DNA of 45,015 nt from an uncultured Eubacteriales bacterium (GTDB lineage: Bacteria; Bacillota; Clostridia; Lachnospirales; Lachnospiraceae): positions 1 to 45,015 of the forward strand of contig ONXS01000008.1 in NCBI GenBank assembly GCA_900321855.1. Reading direction: 5' to 3'. A program made the translations under genes and the position numbers. The notes beneath the pieces were generated by a model. It was not told where the DNA came from. It was given only the letters and a program-made list of their open reading frames with translations, and searched no databases. Positions 1-7,974 of the stretch are shown here, one piece after another; positions within the stretch are counted from its first letter, which is position 1, and each line of letters begins with the position of its first letter.

Positions 1-495
1 ATCTCAATTCTCCGCGGTACACCACTGATGTTACAGTTACTTGTAGTATTCTTTGGACCATATTATGTGTTTGGAATGAGAGTATCATCTAACTTTAGAT
101 TCTATGCAGTTATCATTGGATTCTCACTGAATTATGCAGCATATTTTGCTGAAATTTTCCGTTCTGGTATTGAGGGAATTCCAGTAGGACAGAGAGAGGC
201 GGCTGATGTACTTGGATACTCAAGAGCACAGACATTTACAAAGATTATCTTCCCTCAGATGGTGAGAAGAGTTATTCCACCGGTGACAAACGAGGTAATT
301 ACACTTGTCAAAGATACATCACTTGCATTTGCTCTTGCATATACAGAGATGTTTACACTTGCAAAACAGGTGGCAGCAGCCAGAGCATCTGTTATGCCAT
401 TGTTCGTAGCAGGTATCTTCTACTACATCTTTAACTTTGTAGTGGCAGTAATTATGAACTATATTGAGAAAAAAATGAATTATGACAAGGAGTAA
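1..495 (+). CDS. Polar amino-acid ABC transporter permease, 5' truncated by window edge
   Basis: The frame is open from base 1, so the start lies outside the window. The visible 164 residues begin with RGTPLMLQLLVVFFG, the usual N-proximal motif of HisM/GlnP-type permeases. An EAA loop follows (EAADVLGYSRAQTFTKIIFPQ) that docks the ATPase, then KDTSLAFAL and a last membrane helix. It would form the membrane channel of an importer for polar amino acids. The stop at 493-495 is directly followed by the ATPase gene, whose ribosome binding site lies in the last codons here, so the two are co-transcribed. The substrate-binding protein is probably upstream. The exact amino acid cannot be told. Confidence 0.93.
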   Translation: MSILRGTPLMLQLLVVFFGPYYVFGMRVSSNFRFYAVIIGFSLNYAAYFAEIFRSGIEGIPVGQREAADVLGYSRAQTFTKIIFPQMVRRVIPPVTNEVITLVKDTSLAFALAYTEMFTLAKQVAAARASVMPLFVAGIFYYIFNFVVAVIMNYIEKKMNYDKE

Positions 496-499
496 GATT

Positions 500-1288
500 A
501 TGGCAAAGAATGATAATGTGAATAAAAACGAAAAACTCCTTGAAATCAAAAATCTGAAAAAGAGTTTTGGTTCTCTGGAAGTTTTAAAAGACATTTCTTT
601 AAATGTGAAACGCGGTGAAGTTGTATCAATTCTTGGTCCTTCCGGCTCAGGAAAATCAACATTGCTTAGATGTGCAACACTCCTTGAAAAAGCAGATGAT
701 GGAGATTTGATTTATGATGGAAAATATGCGTTCAAGAGTCAGGACGGAAAGGCAGTATATTCATCAAAATCTGAGATTAAAGAAGTAAAAAATATTTTTG
801 GACTTGTATTCCAGAATTTTAATCTCTTTCCGCATTATACGGTATTAAAAAATGTGACAGATGCGCCAATTAGTGTTCAGAAGAGAAAGAAAGAGGAAGT
901 GTTAAAAGAGGCGAGAGAACTTCTTGCAAAAGTGGGACTTTCAGAAAAAGAAAATGCCTATCCGTCTCAGTTGTCTGGTGGTCAGAGTCAGCGAGTGGCA
1001 ATTGCGAGAGCACTTGCAATGAATCCTGAGATTTTATTCTTTGATGAACCGACATCAGCACTTGACCCAGAGATTACAGCAGGAATTTTAAAGGTTTTGA
1101 GACAGCTTGCAGATGAGAAGATGACAATGGTTATCGTCACACATGAGATTGATTTTGCGAGAAAAGTTTCTGACAAAGTAATCTTTATGGACAATGGTGT
1201 GATAGTGGAAGAAGGTTCTCCGGAAGATGTCATTGATCATCCGTCAAATGACAGAACAAGAGAATTTTTACAGAAATTAGAAAAATAA
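500..1288 (+). CDS. Polar amino-acid ABC transporter ATP-binding protein
   Basis: This 262-residue ATPase powers the permease encoded just upstream. It shows Walker A GPSGSGKST (about residues 46-54), a Q-loop (VFQNFNLFPH), the signature LSGGQSQR (about 159) and Walker B ILFFDEPT with the D-loop SALDP, then the switch His in VTHE. Length and motifs match the GlnQ/HisP family. An upstream ATG at 482 is in frame but overlaps the permease. The ATG at 500 has AAGGAG at 487-492 with proper spacing and is preferred. A terminator follows at 1296-1332, ending the operon. Confidence 0.94.
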   Translation: MAKNDNVNKNEKLLEIKNLKKSFGSLEVLKDISLNVKRGEVVSILGPSGSGKSTLLRCATLLEKADDGDLIYDGKYAFKSQDGKAVYSSKSEIKEVKNIFGLVFQNFNLFPHYTVLKNVTDAPISVQKRKKEEVLKEARELLAKVGLSEKENAYPSQLSGGQSQRVAIARALAMNPEILFFDEPTSALDPEITAGILKVLRQLADEKMTMVIVTHEIDFARKVSDKVIFMDNGVIVEEGSPEDVIDHPSNDRTREFLQKLEK

Positions 1289-1295
1289 CAGTTAT

Positions 1296-1332
1296 AAAAA
1301 CTTCGTGCAGTAATATGTGCGAAGTTTTTTTA
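1296..1332 (+). terminator. Rho-independent terminator of the amino-acid transporter operon
   Basis: AAACTTCG pairs with CGAAGTTT around a 14-nt loop and is followed by a run of T. It lies 8 bases after the ATPase stop codon. Confidence 0.75.
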
Positions 1333-1524
1333 AACCGGATATTTGGAGATGTAGTATACGATTGATAATTTAAAAATGAGAAGGGTATTTGTCTATTGTT
1401 GACAAAAGATATAGATAAGATAGGTAATTATTTTACGGATATGTGAATAGTCTGTTAAATATCTAAAATTTGATTGAATTATTTTGCATAAAATTATAAA
1501 ATAGAATAGTTGTAAAATTAAAAA

Positions 1525-1550
1525 ACTGTTCAAAATAAGAAACGAACAGT
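1525..1550 (+). promoter_or_regulatory. Inverted repeat just upstream of glgP
   Basis: ACTGTTC (1525-1531) and GAACAGT (1544-1550) form perfect 7-bp arms about 10 bases before the ribosome binding site of glycogen phosphorylase. It could be an operator or an mRNA stem. No known regulator motif is recognised. The rest of 1333-1524 is A+T-rich with no clear gene. Confidence 0.35.
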
Positions 1551-1571
1551 AACATCATATTGGAGGACAAA

Positions 1572-4028
1572 ATGCATACATTTTCAAAGGCAGAATTTAA
1601 AAAAGAAGTAAATGACTATGTAAAAGTTTTATCTAGAAAGACTTTAGACGAGGCATCACAGCTTGACAAATATCAGGGTGTGGCTTATGCCTTAAAAGAT
1701 TATATAATTGATCAGTGGATTGCAACTCACAAAGAGTATGAGAAACAGGATGCAAAGACTGTTTATTATCTCTCAATGGAGTTTTTAATGGGCCGTGCGT
1801 TAGGTAATATCATCATCAACCTCTCAGCAAGAAAAGAAATCAAAGAGGCTATCGAAGAGTTAGGACTTGACCTCAATACAATCGAAGATCAGGAGAGAGA
1901 CGCAGCACTTGGTAATGGTGGACTTGGACGACTTGCAGCATGTTTCCTCGATTCACTTGCTACACTTGGGTATCCTGCATATGGCTGTGGCATCAGATAT
2001 AAATACGGTATGTTCGAGCAGAAAATCGAAGATGGTTACCAGATTGAGGTTCCAGATAACTGGCTCAAGAATGGCAATCCATTTGAGGTAAGAAGAGATG
2101 AGTACGCTTGCGAAGTTAAATTCGGCGGATATATCAGAGTGGAGAGAGATGCAAGTGGAAGAGATAATTACATTCAGGAAGGCTATCAGGCAGTAAGAGC
2201 CGTTCCTTATGATATGCCAATCGTAGGTTATGGCAATAATGTAGTTAACACTTTAAGAATCTGGGATGCAGAGCCAATTCAGGAATTCGTTCTTGAATCC
2301 TTCAACAGAGGTGATTATGCAAAGGCTACAGAGCAGGAAAATCTTGCAAAGACAATCGTAGAAGTTTTATATCCGGCAGATGACCACTATGCAGGTAAAG
2401 AGTTAAGATTAAAACAGCAGTATTTCTTCGTGTCAGCTAGTATTCAGACTGCAATCAAGAAATACATGGATAAACATAAAGACATCAGAAATCTTCATGA
2501 GAAAGTAGTATTCCAGTTAAATGATACACATCCAACAATTACTGTTGCAGAACTTATGAGAATCCTTATGGATGAGTACAGACTTGAGTGGGATGAGGCA
2601 TGGGAAGTTACAACAAAATCTTGTGCATATACAAACCATACAATCATGAGTGAAGCATTAGAGAAATGGCCAATTGACTTATTCTCAAAATTACTCCCAA
2701 GATGCTATCAGATTATTGAGGAGATTAACAGAAGATTTATCCTTGAGATTCAGGCAAAATTCCCTGGAGATAATGAGAAAATCAGAAAGATGGCTATTCT
2801 TTACGATGGACAGGTTAAGATGGCACACCTTGCAATCTGTGCAGGTTTCTCTGTAAACGGTGTTGCAAGACTTCACACAGAGATTCTCAAGAATCAGGAA
2901 TTAAAGGATTTCTATCAGATGTGGCCTAAGAAGTTTAACAACAAGACAAATGGTATTACACAGAGAAGATTTTTACTTCATGCAAATCCACTTCTCGCAG
3001 ACTGGGTAACTAAGAAAGTTGGAGATGGCTGGATTACAGACCTTCCACAGATTAAAGGAATTGAAAAATACGCAGATGATGAAAAAGCTCTGAAAGAGTT
3101 TATGGAAATCAAATATCAGAATAAAGTAAGACTTGCAAAATACATCAAAGAGCACAATGGTGTTGATGTTGATCCAAACTCAATTTTTGATGTTCAGGTT
3201 AAGAGACTTCATGAGTACAAACGTCAGTTACTCAACATTCTTCATGTAATGTATCTCTACAACAAGATTAAAGAAAATCCAAACATGGAATTTTATCCAA
3301 GAACATTTATCTTTGGTGCAAAAGCAGCAGCAGGATACAGAAGAGCGAAACTTACAATCAAGTTAATCAACAGCGTTGCAGATGTAATCAACAATGATTC
3401 ATCTATCAATGGAAAATTAAAAGTTGTATTCATCGAAAACTACCGAGTTTCAAATGCAGAGATTATCTTTGCGGCAGCAGATGTCAGTGAGCAGATTTCT
3501 ACAGCAAGTAAAGAGGCATCTGGAACAGGTAACATGAAGTTCATGTTAAATGGTGCACTCACACTTGGAACTATGGACGGTGCAAACGTAGAGATGGTAG
3601 AGGAAGTTGGAGACGACAATATCTTTATCTTTGGTCTTTCATCAGATGAAGTTATCAACTACGAGCAGCACGGCGGATACAATCCAATGGATATTTACAA
3701 CAGTGACGGAGACATCAGAAGAGTATTAGACCAGCTTGTAGATGGAACATATTCAAGAGACAATCACGAGTTATTCAGAGAAATTTATAACTCATTATTG
3801 AATACACAGAGTTCTGACAGAGCAGATACATTCTTTATCTTAAAAGATTTCAGATCATATGCAGATGCTCACAGCAGAGTAGAGCAGGCATACAAAAACA
3901 GAGCGGCATGGACAAAATCAGCAATGATTAATGTTGCAAATGTTGGTAAGTTCTCATCAGACAGAACAATTGAGGACTATGTAAAAGATATTTGGAAACT
4001 TGACAAAGTGACAGTAACAATGGACTAA
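1572..4028 (+). CDS. glgP: Glycogen (maltodextrin) phosphorylase
   Basis: GT35 family enzyme of 818 residues, the normal length. It removes glucose units from glycogen or maltodextrin with phosphate to give glucose-1-phosphate in the cytoplasm. Visible motifs are LGNGGLGRLAACFLDS (about residue 113), the substrate segment QLNDTHPTI, and the pyridoxal-phosphate lysine in GTGNMKFMLNGALTLGTMDG (Lys about 656). A TTG at 1560 is in frame, but it is part of the ribosome binding site TTGGAGG (1560-1566), so ATG 1572 is chosen. It is monocistronic, with a strong terminator at 4103-4141. The glycogen synthesis genes glgC-glgD lie 5.5 kb away, so storage and mobilisation genes are near each other but not in one operon. 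Confidence 0.97.
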   Translation: MHTFSKAEFKKEVNDYVKVLSRKTLDEASQLDKYQGVAYALKDYIIDQWIATHKEYEKQDAKTVYYLSMEFLMGRALGNIIINLSARKEIKEAIEELGLDLNTIEDQERDAALGNGGLGRLAACFLDSLATLGYPAYGCGIRYKYGMFEQKIEDGYQIEVPDNWLKNGNPFEVRRDEYACEVKFGGYIRVERDASGRDNYIQEGYQAVRAVPYDMPIVGYGNNVVNTLRIWDAEPIQEFVLESFNRGDYAKATEQENLAKTIVEVLYPADDHYAGKELRLKQQYFFVSASIQTAIKKYMDKHKDIRNLHEKVVFQLNDTHPTITVAELMRILMDEYRLEWDEAWEVTTKSCAYTNHTIMSEALEKWPIDLFSKLLPRCYQIIEEINRRFILEIQAKFPGDNEKIRKMAILYDGQVKMAHLAICAGFSVNGVARLHTEILKNQELKDFYQMWPKKFNNKTNGITQRRFLLHANPLLADWVTKKVGDGWITDLPQIKGIEKYADDEKALKEFMEIKYQNKVRLAKYIKEHNGVDVDPNSIFDVQVKRLHEYKRQLLNILHVMYLYNKIKENPNMEFYPRTFIFGAKAAAGYRRAKLTIKLINSVADVINNDSSINGKLKVVFIENYRVSNAEIIFAAADVSEQISTASKEASGTGNMKFMLNGALTLGTMDGANVEMVEEVGDDNIFIFGLSSDEVINYEQHGGYNPMDIYNSDGDIRRVLDQLVDGTYSRDNHELFREIYNSLLNTQSSDRADTFFILKDFRSYADAHSRVEQAYKNRAAWTKSAMINVANVGKFSSDRTIEDYVKDIWKLDKVTVTMD

Positions 4029-4102
4029 TAAAGCAGAATTATTTAAAAAAGAATATTTTCGATTTAGTTTGGAAATACTCTTATAAACGGAATAAAATCA
4101 GA

Positions 4103-4141
4103 ATATCCCTGAAATTTCTAGTGAATTTCAGGGATATTTTT
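4103..4141 (+). terminator. glgP terminator, overlapping the spoIID promoter
   Basis: A perfect 14-bp stem (4103-4116 with 4124-4137), a 7-nt loop and a short T tract. The 3' arm and T tract also contain the candidate sigma-E -35 element of the next gene. Confidence 0.9.
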
Positions 4142-4160
4142 ATGTAAAATAACATATAAT
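4132..4160 (+). promoter_or_regulatory. Candidate sigma-E promoter of spoIID
   Basis: GGATATT (4132-4138), a 14-nt spacer and CATATAAT (4153-4160). The sigma-E consensus known from Bacillus is roughly KMATATT, 13-15 nt, CATACAAT. The -10 differs at one base. B. subtilis spoIID is a sigma-E gene, which agrees. The start site would be near 4167. Confidence 0.55.
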
Positions 4161-4192
4161 ACACCATCCCATAGAAAGACGAGGTGTATTTC

Positions 4193-5122
4193 GTGATAAA
4201 AGAATATCTGAAGGCAAATAGAGTTTCAATACTGCTGATTCTAATATCGGCAGTATTTTGTGTTTTTGTTCCATATTTCATCACCTTAATCAATATAAAA
4301 GATAAGGATTACCATTTGTATAAACCAGAAAAGACAGGCATGTATGTTATGATGCATAATAAACAAAAATTAGATGTAGAAGAATTTCTGCCACTTGCAC
4401 TGTACGCGATTATTCCCGAAAAGTTTGATGATGAATCTCAGAAAACGATGATTGTTATTTTGAGGACTTATATAGCGAATAAGATGCAGGAGCATGAAAA
4501 TATCAATCAGATTCGTGTTGACGATTTGGGTTTGCCGTGTACAACTTATGAAAATCTGATGAAAAAATGGGGGGATTCTTATGAGGTAAAATACAATAAG
4601 GTAATGAGGCTTGTGGAAGAGACGAATGGAGAGCGAATTTATTTTAATAATGAACTGATTTATCCGGCATATCACGAATTGAGTGCAGGAATTACAAATT
4701 CAGGAGATGCAGAATATTTAAAATCAGTGGAATCAGCATCTGATAAAGACGCACAGAATTTTATGAATATTTTGTATTTCTCAGCAGAAAATATGAAGAC
4801 AAAGTTACATGAATATAACAAAGACATCAATACAGAAGATTTGAGTCAGAACGTCAAAGTTACGAATAAAGAAAATAGCGAATACATAGACCATATTACG
4901 ATTGGTGATACCGATATATCAGTCACAGATTTTGTGAGAATATTGGAAATTCCATCTGAGGCATTTACTTTAGAACCATTTGAAGATGGATTCAAAATTA
5001 TCTCCAAAGGAAAAGGTTCGGGAAAAGGACTAAGTATTTACGGTGCAAGACAGATGGCAAAACAGGGGAAAAATTATAAAGATATTTTATCGTATTACTA
5101 TACTGGGATAGAGGTCAAATAG
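4193..5122 (+). CDS. spoIID: SpoIID-like sporulation (engulfment) protein, apparently without the catalytic Glu
   Basis: This 309-residue protein has one N-terminal membrane helix (about residues 10-30) and then the SpoIID/LytB pattern: LDVEEFLPLALYAIIPEKF, ILRTY, then YHELSAGIT, and the C-terminal signature MAKQGKNYKDILSYYYTG. SpoIID is a membrane-anchored lytic transglycosylase that works with SpoIIP and SpoIIM in engulfment. In canonical members the first motif reads like GVVAxEMP with a catalytic Glu. Here the aligned segment is LYAIIP and the Glu is missing. The GTG at 4193 is chosen over the GTG at 4184, which lies within the Shine-Dalgarno GACGAGG. The following gene is spoIIQ-like, as in Bacillus. 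The family call is good; activity is doubtful. Confidence 0.82.
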   Translation: MIKEYLKANRVSILLILISAVFCVFVPYFITLINIKDKDYHLYKPEKTGMYVMMHNKQKLDVEEFLPLALYAIIPEKFDDESQKTMIVILRTYIANKMQEHENINQIRVDDLGLPCTTYENLMKKWGDSYEVKYNKVMRLVEETNGERIYFNNELIYPAYHELSAGITNSGDAEYLKSVESASDKDAQNFMNILYFSAENMKTKLHEYNKDINTEDLSQNVKVTNKENSEYIDHITIGDTDISVTDFVRILEIPSEAFTLEPFEDGFKIISKGKGSGKGLSIYGARQMAKQGKNYKDILSYYYTGIEVK

Positions 5123-5190
5123 AAGTTTAAAATAAGAAACACCATACGAGGTATGGAACGCTGTTCAAAACCAAATGATTTCAAATATTC

Positions 5191-5219
5191 GTATAAAACC
5201 ATCGGATTCGGAGATACTA
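5191..5219 (+). promoter_or_regulatory. Candidate sigma-F promoter of spoIIQ-like gene
   Basis: GTATA (5191-5195), 14 nt, then GGAGATACTA (5210-5219), which matches the known forespore -10 pattern GGnnAnAnTA at every fixed position. The spacer is one base short of the usual 15. B. subtilis spoIIQ is sigma-F dependent. A separate perfect hairpin, CCATAC-GAG-GTATGG, lies at about 5142-5156. Confidence 0.5.
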
Positions 5220-5253
5220 CTACTATATTTTATTAGAAAGGATTGGTGTAGTA

Positions 5254-6075
5254 GTGAGTAGTTATAATTATGATGGAAGGGACCGAAAAACTATGGGGAT
5301 TATTCTGACGGCATTTGCAGCACTTGTGTGTATTTCTGCAATTGCCCTCGGAGTTGTCGCATTGAAAAACAGCAGTAATGACAAGAGGAATCAGGCAAGA
5401 GATGTTGTAGATTTAAATCACGTAAAAAAAGAAAAATTAAAAGAACAGGAGACAACAATTTTTCAGAAATCTGAAGAGCAGATGAGTACAAAAACTCAGG
5501 AGTATACAACTGAAAATAAGAAGGAACTCAGAGAGACAACCATTCCGAGAGAAACAACACAGGCGGAGACAGTGAAACCTGTAGAAGAAGTAACAACAGT
5601 ACCGGAAGAAACTACACATGAAGTAAATCCAGTAGCGGCTAAAGTTTCTAATTATAAATTTTCACAGAATGGAAAAATTGCATGGCCTGTCAAGGGAGAT
5701 ATATTGCTTGACTACAGTATGGACAACACTATTTATTTTCCTACATTAGATTCTTATAAATGCAATCCGGCAATTGTAATTCGGAGTGAAAATGGTGCAA
5801 AAGTTCAGGCAGGAGTCGAAGGTGTCGTAGAAGAGGTTTCGACAGGCGATGAAGTTGGAAATTATGTTGTACTGGCAGTTGGAGATGGCTACGAACTTAC
5901 TTATGGACAGTTGAAAGATATTGCTGTCAACGTGGGAGATGAAATAAAAAAAGACACTACTATTGGCTCTGTGGCAGACCCTACGAGATACTATCAGAAT
6001 GAAGGCTATAACCTCTATTTTGAGGTGACAAAAGATGGAAAGCCGGTAGACCCACTCGAATATTTACAAGATTAA
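5254..6075 (+). CDS. spoIIQ: SpoIIQ-like LytM/M23-fold protein without zinc ligands
   Basis: This 273-residue protein has an N-terminal membrane helix (about residues 14-36), a Glu/Thr-rich linker (about 50-125) and a C-terminal M23/LytM fold starting at IAWPVKGDILLDYS. In B. subtilis SpoIIQ spans the forespore membrane and binds SpoIIIAH. In active M23 enzymes zinc is held by HxxxD and HxH. Here the corresponding places read YKCNPAIVI and YNLYFEV, and the YxHL position reads YGQL, so every metal ligand is absent. A structural role is likely. Start: GTG 5254 with AAAGGA about 11 bases upstream. Position after the spoIID-like gene and the sigma-F-like promoter support the assignment. Confidence 0.8.
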   Translation: MSSYNYDGRDRKTMGIILTAFAALVCISAIALGVVALKNSSNDKRNQARDVVDLNHVKKEKLKEQETTIFQKSEEQMSTKTQEYTTENKKELRETTIPRETTQAETVKPVEEVTTVPEETTHEVNPVAAKVSNYKFSQNGKIAWPVKGDILLDYSMDNTIYFPTLDSYKCNPAIVIRSENGAKVQAGVEGVVEEVSTGDEVGNYVVLAVGDGYELTYGQLKDIAVNVGDEIKKDTTIGSVADPTRYYQNEGYNLYFEVTKDGKPVDPLEYLQD

Positions 6076-6421
6076 GGAACAAATTTTTGCGTTTATCATA
6101 AAGTATAGTAAAGAGATAAAAATCCGCATCAGGAGTCAGAATTATCTGAGGAGAGGTGCTTTAAATAGATTGCAGGTAGTGCTGGAGCAGAGCTCATTCG
6201 TTTTATTTGGGGTCATTATTTGGGGTTCCATTATTTGGGGTCAGACCCCGTTAGGCATGGGGTCAGACCCCGTTAGGCAACACTAACCTGCATACATATT
6301 GTTTTAGAGATTGAAAATATTTGTCATAAATATAATCATGTTATTTTTTACGCAGGAGTTGAATGAGTGTGGTACAATAGTATTATACAATAGTATTATC
6401 AAATATATGGAGGATGAAACG
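6076..6421. other. Intergenic region with repeat cluster
   Basis: 346 bases without a convincing gene. The first 120 bases show no clear signal. The middle holds the TTATTTGGGGT and GGGGTCAGACCCC repeats described separately. The last 120 bases are A+T-rich and probably contain the promoter of the zinc-ribbon gene, though no well-spaced -35/-10 pair stands out. Confidence 0.6.
6203..6279. repeat. TTATTTGGGGT x3 followed by tandem GGGGTCAGACCCCGTTAGGCA x2
   Basis: TTATTTGGGGT occurs at 6203-6213, 6216-6226 and 6231-6241. A 21-base unit containing the palindrome GGGGTC-A-GACCCC occurs at 6237-6257 and 6259-6279. Each copy can fold into a strong hairpin. The base composition is much richer in G+C than its surroundings. 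It resembles a REP-type palindromic repeat. Confidence 0.75.
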
Positions 6422-6691
6422 ATGTATTATGTACCAGACGGAACACAGATGTGTGGATATTATGAGTGCAGTGAGTGTGGAGACAGATTCTTATCATTAA
6501 AAATAGGACCGGCAATTGTATGTCCATCGTGTGGAGAGGAAGTGGATATGGAGATTGGTCCGGATGAAGAGATGCCTCAGGTAAGAGAGACGGCAAAATT
6601 ATTACAGGTGATTCAGGGAGAAGAAGATGTTCAGAAAATGGACGAGCTGCTGAGCCTTGCGATTACTGGCGGAAACTATGAGTGGATATAA
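6422..6691 (+). CDS. Small zinc-ribbon protein of unknown function
   Basis: An 89-residue cytoplasmic protein with two CxxC pairs (Cys 16/19 and 34/37) spaced as in a zinc ribbon, followed by an acidic segment and a short helical tail (LLQVIQGEEDVQKMDELL). The frame stays open upstream to 6311, but ATG 6422 has GGAGG at 6409-6413 and is the likely start. No enzymatic motif is visible. Roles in nucleic-acid or protein binding are possible, but I do not recognise the family. It stands alone between the repeat cluster and the flavin-binding gene. Confidence 0.75.
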   Translation: MYYVPDGTQMCGYYECSECGDRFLSLKIGPAIVCPSCGEEVDMEIGPDEEMPQVRETAKLLQVIQGEEDVQKMDELLSLAITGGNYEWI

Positions 6692-6796
6692 TCGATTAAA
6701 ATTTTTATTTGTTTGAGTGTCACTATAGTGATATAATAAAAGTATTCAGTAGATGAAAGTACAATACTGACAGAAGTACAGGAAAGGTGGATAAAC

Positions 6797-7192
6797 ATGG
6801 AAGAGGTTTGTAAGTTTTTAAAAGAGGCAGGAACATATTATTTAGCAACAGTTGAGGGAGACCAGCCAAGAGTTCGCCCATTTGGAACAGCTCATATCTT
6901 TGATGGAAAATTGTATATTCAGACAGGTAAGGGCAAAAAGGTCGCAGACCAGATTGATACAAATGGAAAAGTGGAACTCTGTGCAATGAATAATGGTGAC
7001 TGGATTCGCGTTGCGGGAACACTTGTATTGGATGAGAGAGTAGAGGCTGAAGAGTCAATGCTTGATGACTATGAGAATCTGAGAGGAATGTATACGACAG
7101 ATCCAGATGGAAATACAGCAGTATATTATTTCAAAGATGCAGTAGCTACCATTTACTCATTTACGAACGAGCCAGTTGTGATTGAGTTTTAG
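6797..7192 (+). CDS. Pyridoxamine 5'-phosphate oxidase-like flavin-binding protein
   Basis: 131 residues with the split-barrel FMN-binding pattern: YYLATVEGDQPRVRPFG near the N-terminus, KLYIQTGKGKKVADQI, and VELCAMNNGDWIRVAGT. This matches the short PNPOx-like group common in clostridia, often annotated as nitroimidazole-resistance-type proteins or heme/F420-related flavoproteins. The substrate is unknown. The start ATG 6797 has AAAGGTGG upstream. It is a single-gene unit with a terminator at 7231-7266. Confidence 0.85.
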   Translation: MEEVCKFLKEAGTYYLATVEGDQPRVRPFGTAHIFDGKLYIQTGKGKKVADQIDTNGKVELCAMNNGDWIRVAGTLVLDERVEAEESMLDDYENLRGMYTTDPDGNTAVYYFKDAVATIYSFTNEPVVIEF

Positions 7193-7230
7193 ATTGTATT
7201 GATACTGTAACGTGAAAGATATAGAGTGAC

Positions 7231-7266
7231 AAAAAGAACTGTTTCTATGAAGAGACAGTTCTTTTT
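7231..7266 (+). terminator. Terminator after the flavin-binding protein gene
   Basis: AAAAAGAACTGTTTC pairs with GAGACAGTTCTTTTT (one G-U) around a 6-nt loop. The A and T runs suggest it may act in both directions. Confidence 0.85.
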
Positions 7267-7287
7267 CTATTAAAATCAACAGCAAAA

Positions 7288-7590
7288 TTAGTCGTAAAAT
7301 GATTGGTCAAAATCATTGGTGCCAAGATAAGAATGGGCTGTTGCTGTTTCAATTTTTTGATTAGAGAAACTTTCTTTGCTATAGCAAAAACCGGAATTTT
7401 CAATTCCATATACGGAAGATAGTTCGGATGGAAGAGTATCGCAATTCATTACAGGATAATATTTTTTTCTCAGATATTCAGGAGTATACTCTTGACCATA
7501 AGCACTTAAAATGATAGAGAGTGCAGTGATTCCACAGCCGTTCTCCTCCATTGTTCCACCCAAGTAGATATAATCTGAAAGAAATGTCAA
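7288..7590 (-). pseudogene. Remnant of a C39-like papain-fold peptidase
   Basis: A 100-residue frame on the minus strand contains GGTMEENGCGITALSIIL followed by TPEYLRKKYYPV. This is the catalytic-Cys segment of C39-like peptidase-fold proteins found in clostridia. No His/Asp half follows within the frame, and the N-terminal signal region is missing. The domain would normally be about 150-200 residues. It lies beside another broken frame on the other strand, so it is read as a decayed gene fragment rather than an active peptidase. Confidence 0.55.
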
Positions 7591-7602
7591 TCGACAAATA
7601 AA

Positions 7603-7803
7603 ATATCAACTTGACTATGCTGCCGGAACAGATGAATTGAGACAATACAATATATCGGACTTAAAGATGGAAATATGACAGATTTTTCAGTAAGCTATTA
7701 CGAAAAAGATGGCAACGAATGGATTTACGCAGGTACAGGTTGGGAAACTGATTCGGTAAGTGAAACTTTAGCTGATTTATATAATCTTTGCACGACAGAA
7801 TAG
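7603..7803 (+). pseudogene. Frameshifted remnant of an unidentified protein gene
   Basis: One frame reads YQLDYAAGTDELRQYN. A second frame continues from about 7645 with IQYIGLKDGNMTDFSVSYYE and ends ...LADLYNLCTTE before the TAG at 7801-7803. The two pieces join smoothly if one allows a single shift near 7645. There is no start codon or ribosome binding site. It looks like the C-terminal end of a small protein truncated at the junction with the minus-strand remnant. I do not recognise the family. Confidence 0.5.
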
Positions 7804-7821
7804 TATTTCAAGCAAAGCAAG

Positions 7822-7843
7822 GAGCGGGGCGCATGTCCCGCTC
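7822..7843. repeat. GC-rich stem-loop
   Basis: GAGCGGG (7822-7828) pairs with CCCGCTC (7837-7843) around GGCGCATGT-type loop bases. It could be the terminator of the decayed gene or one of the dispersed short hairpins seen elsewhere in the window. Confidence 0.5.
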
Positions 7844-7910
7844 TTACATTTGCGGGACACATTTTCTACTATATTGCTGTTGGAATTTTGAAAAAGGACA
7901 CAGGTGGGAC

Positions 7911-7946
7911 GCAAAAAAAGAGGGAACAGATTTTTCTATTCCCTCT
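7911..7946 (-). terminator. Terminator of the rubrerythrin gene
   Basis: On the minus strand AGAGGGAA and TTCCCTCT pair around a 12-nt loop and are followed by a long T run (the A run at 7913-7919 on the plus strand). Confidence 0.8.
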
Positions 7947-7974
7947 CTGAAGTGCTTTATTTTAGACTTATTTA

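Noticed and set aside
3440..3658. Minus-strand frame inside glgP
   Set aside because: Antisense of the conserved phosphorylase active-site region.
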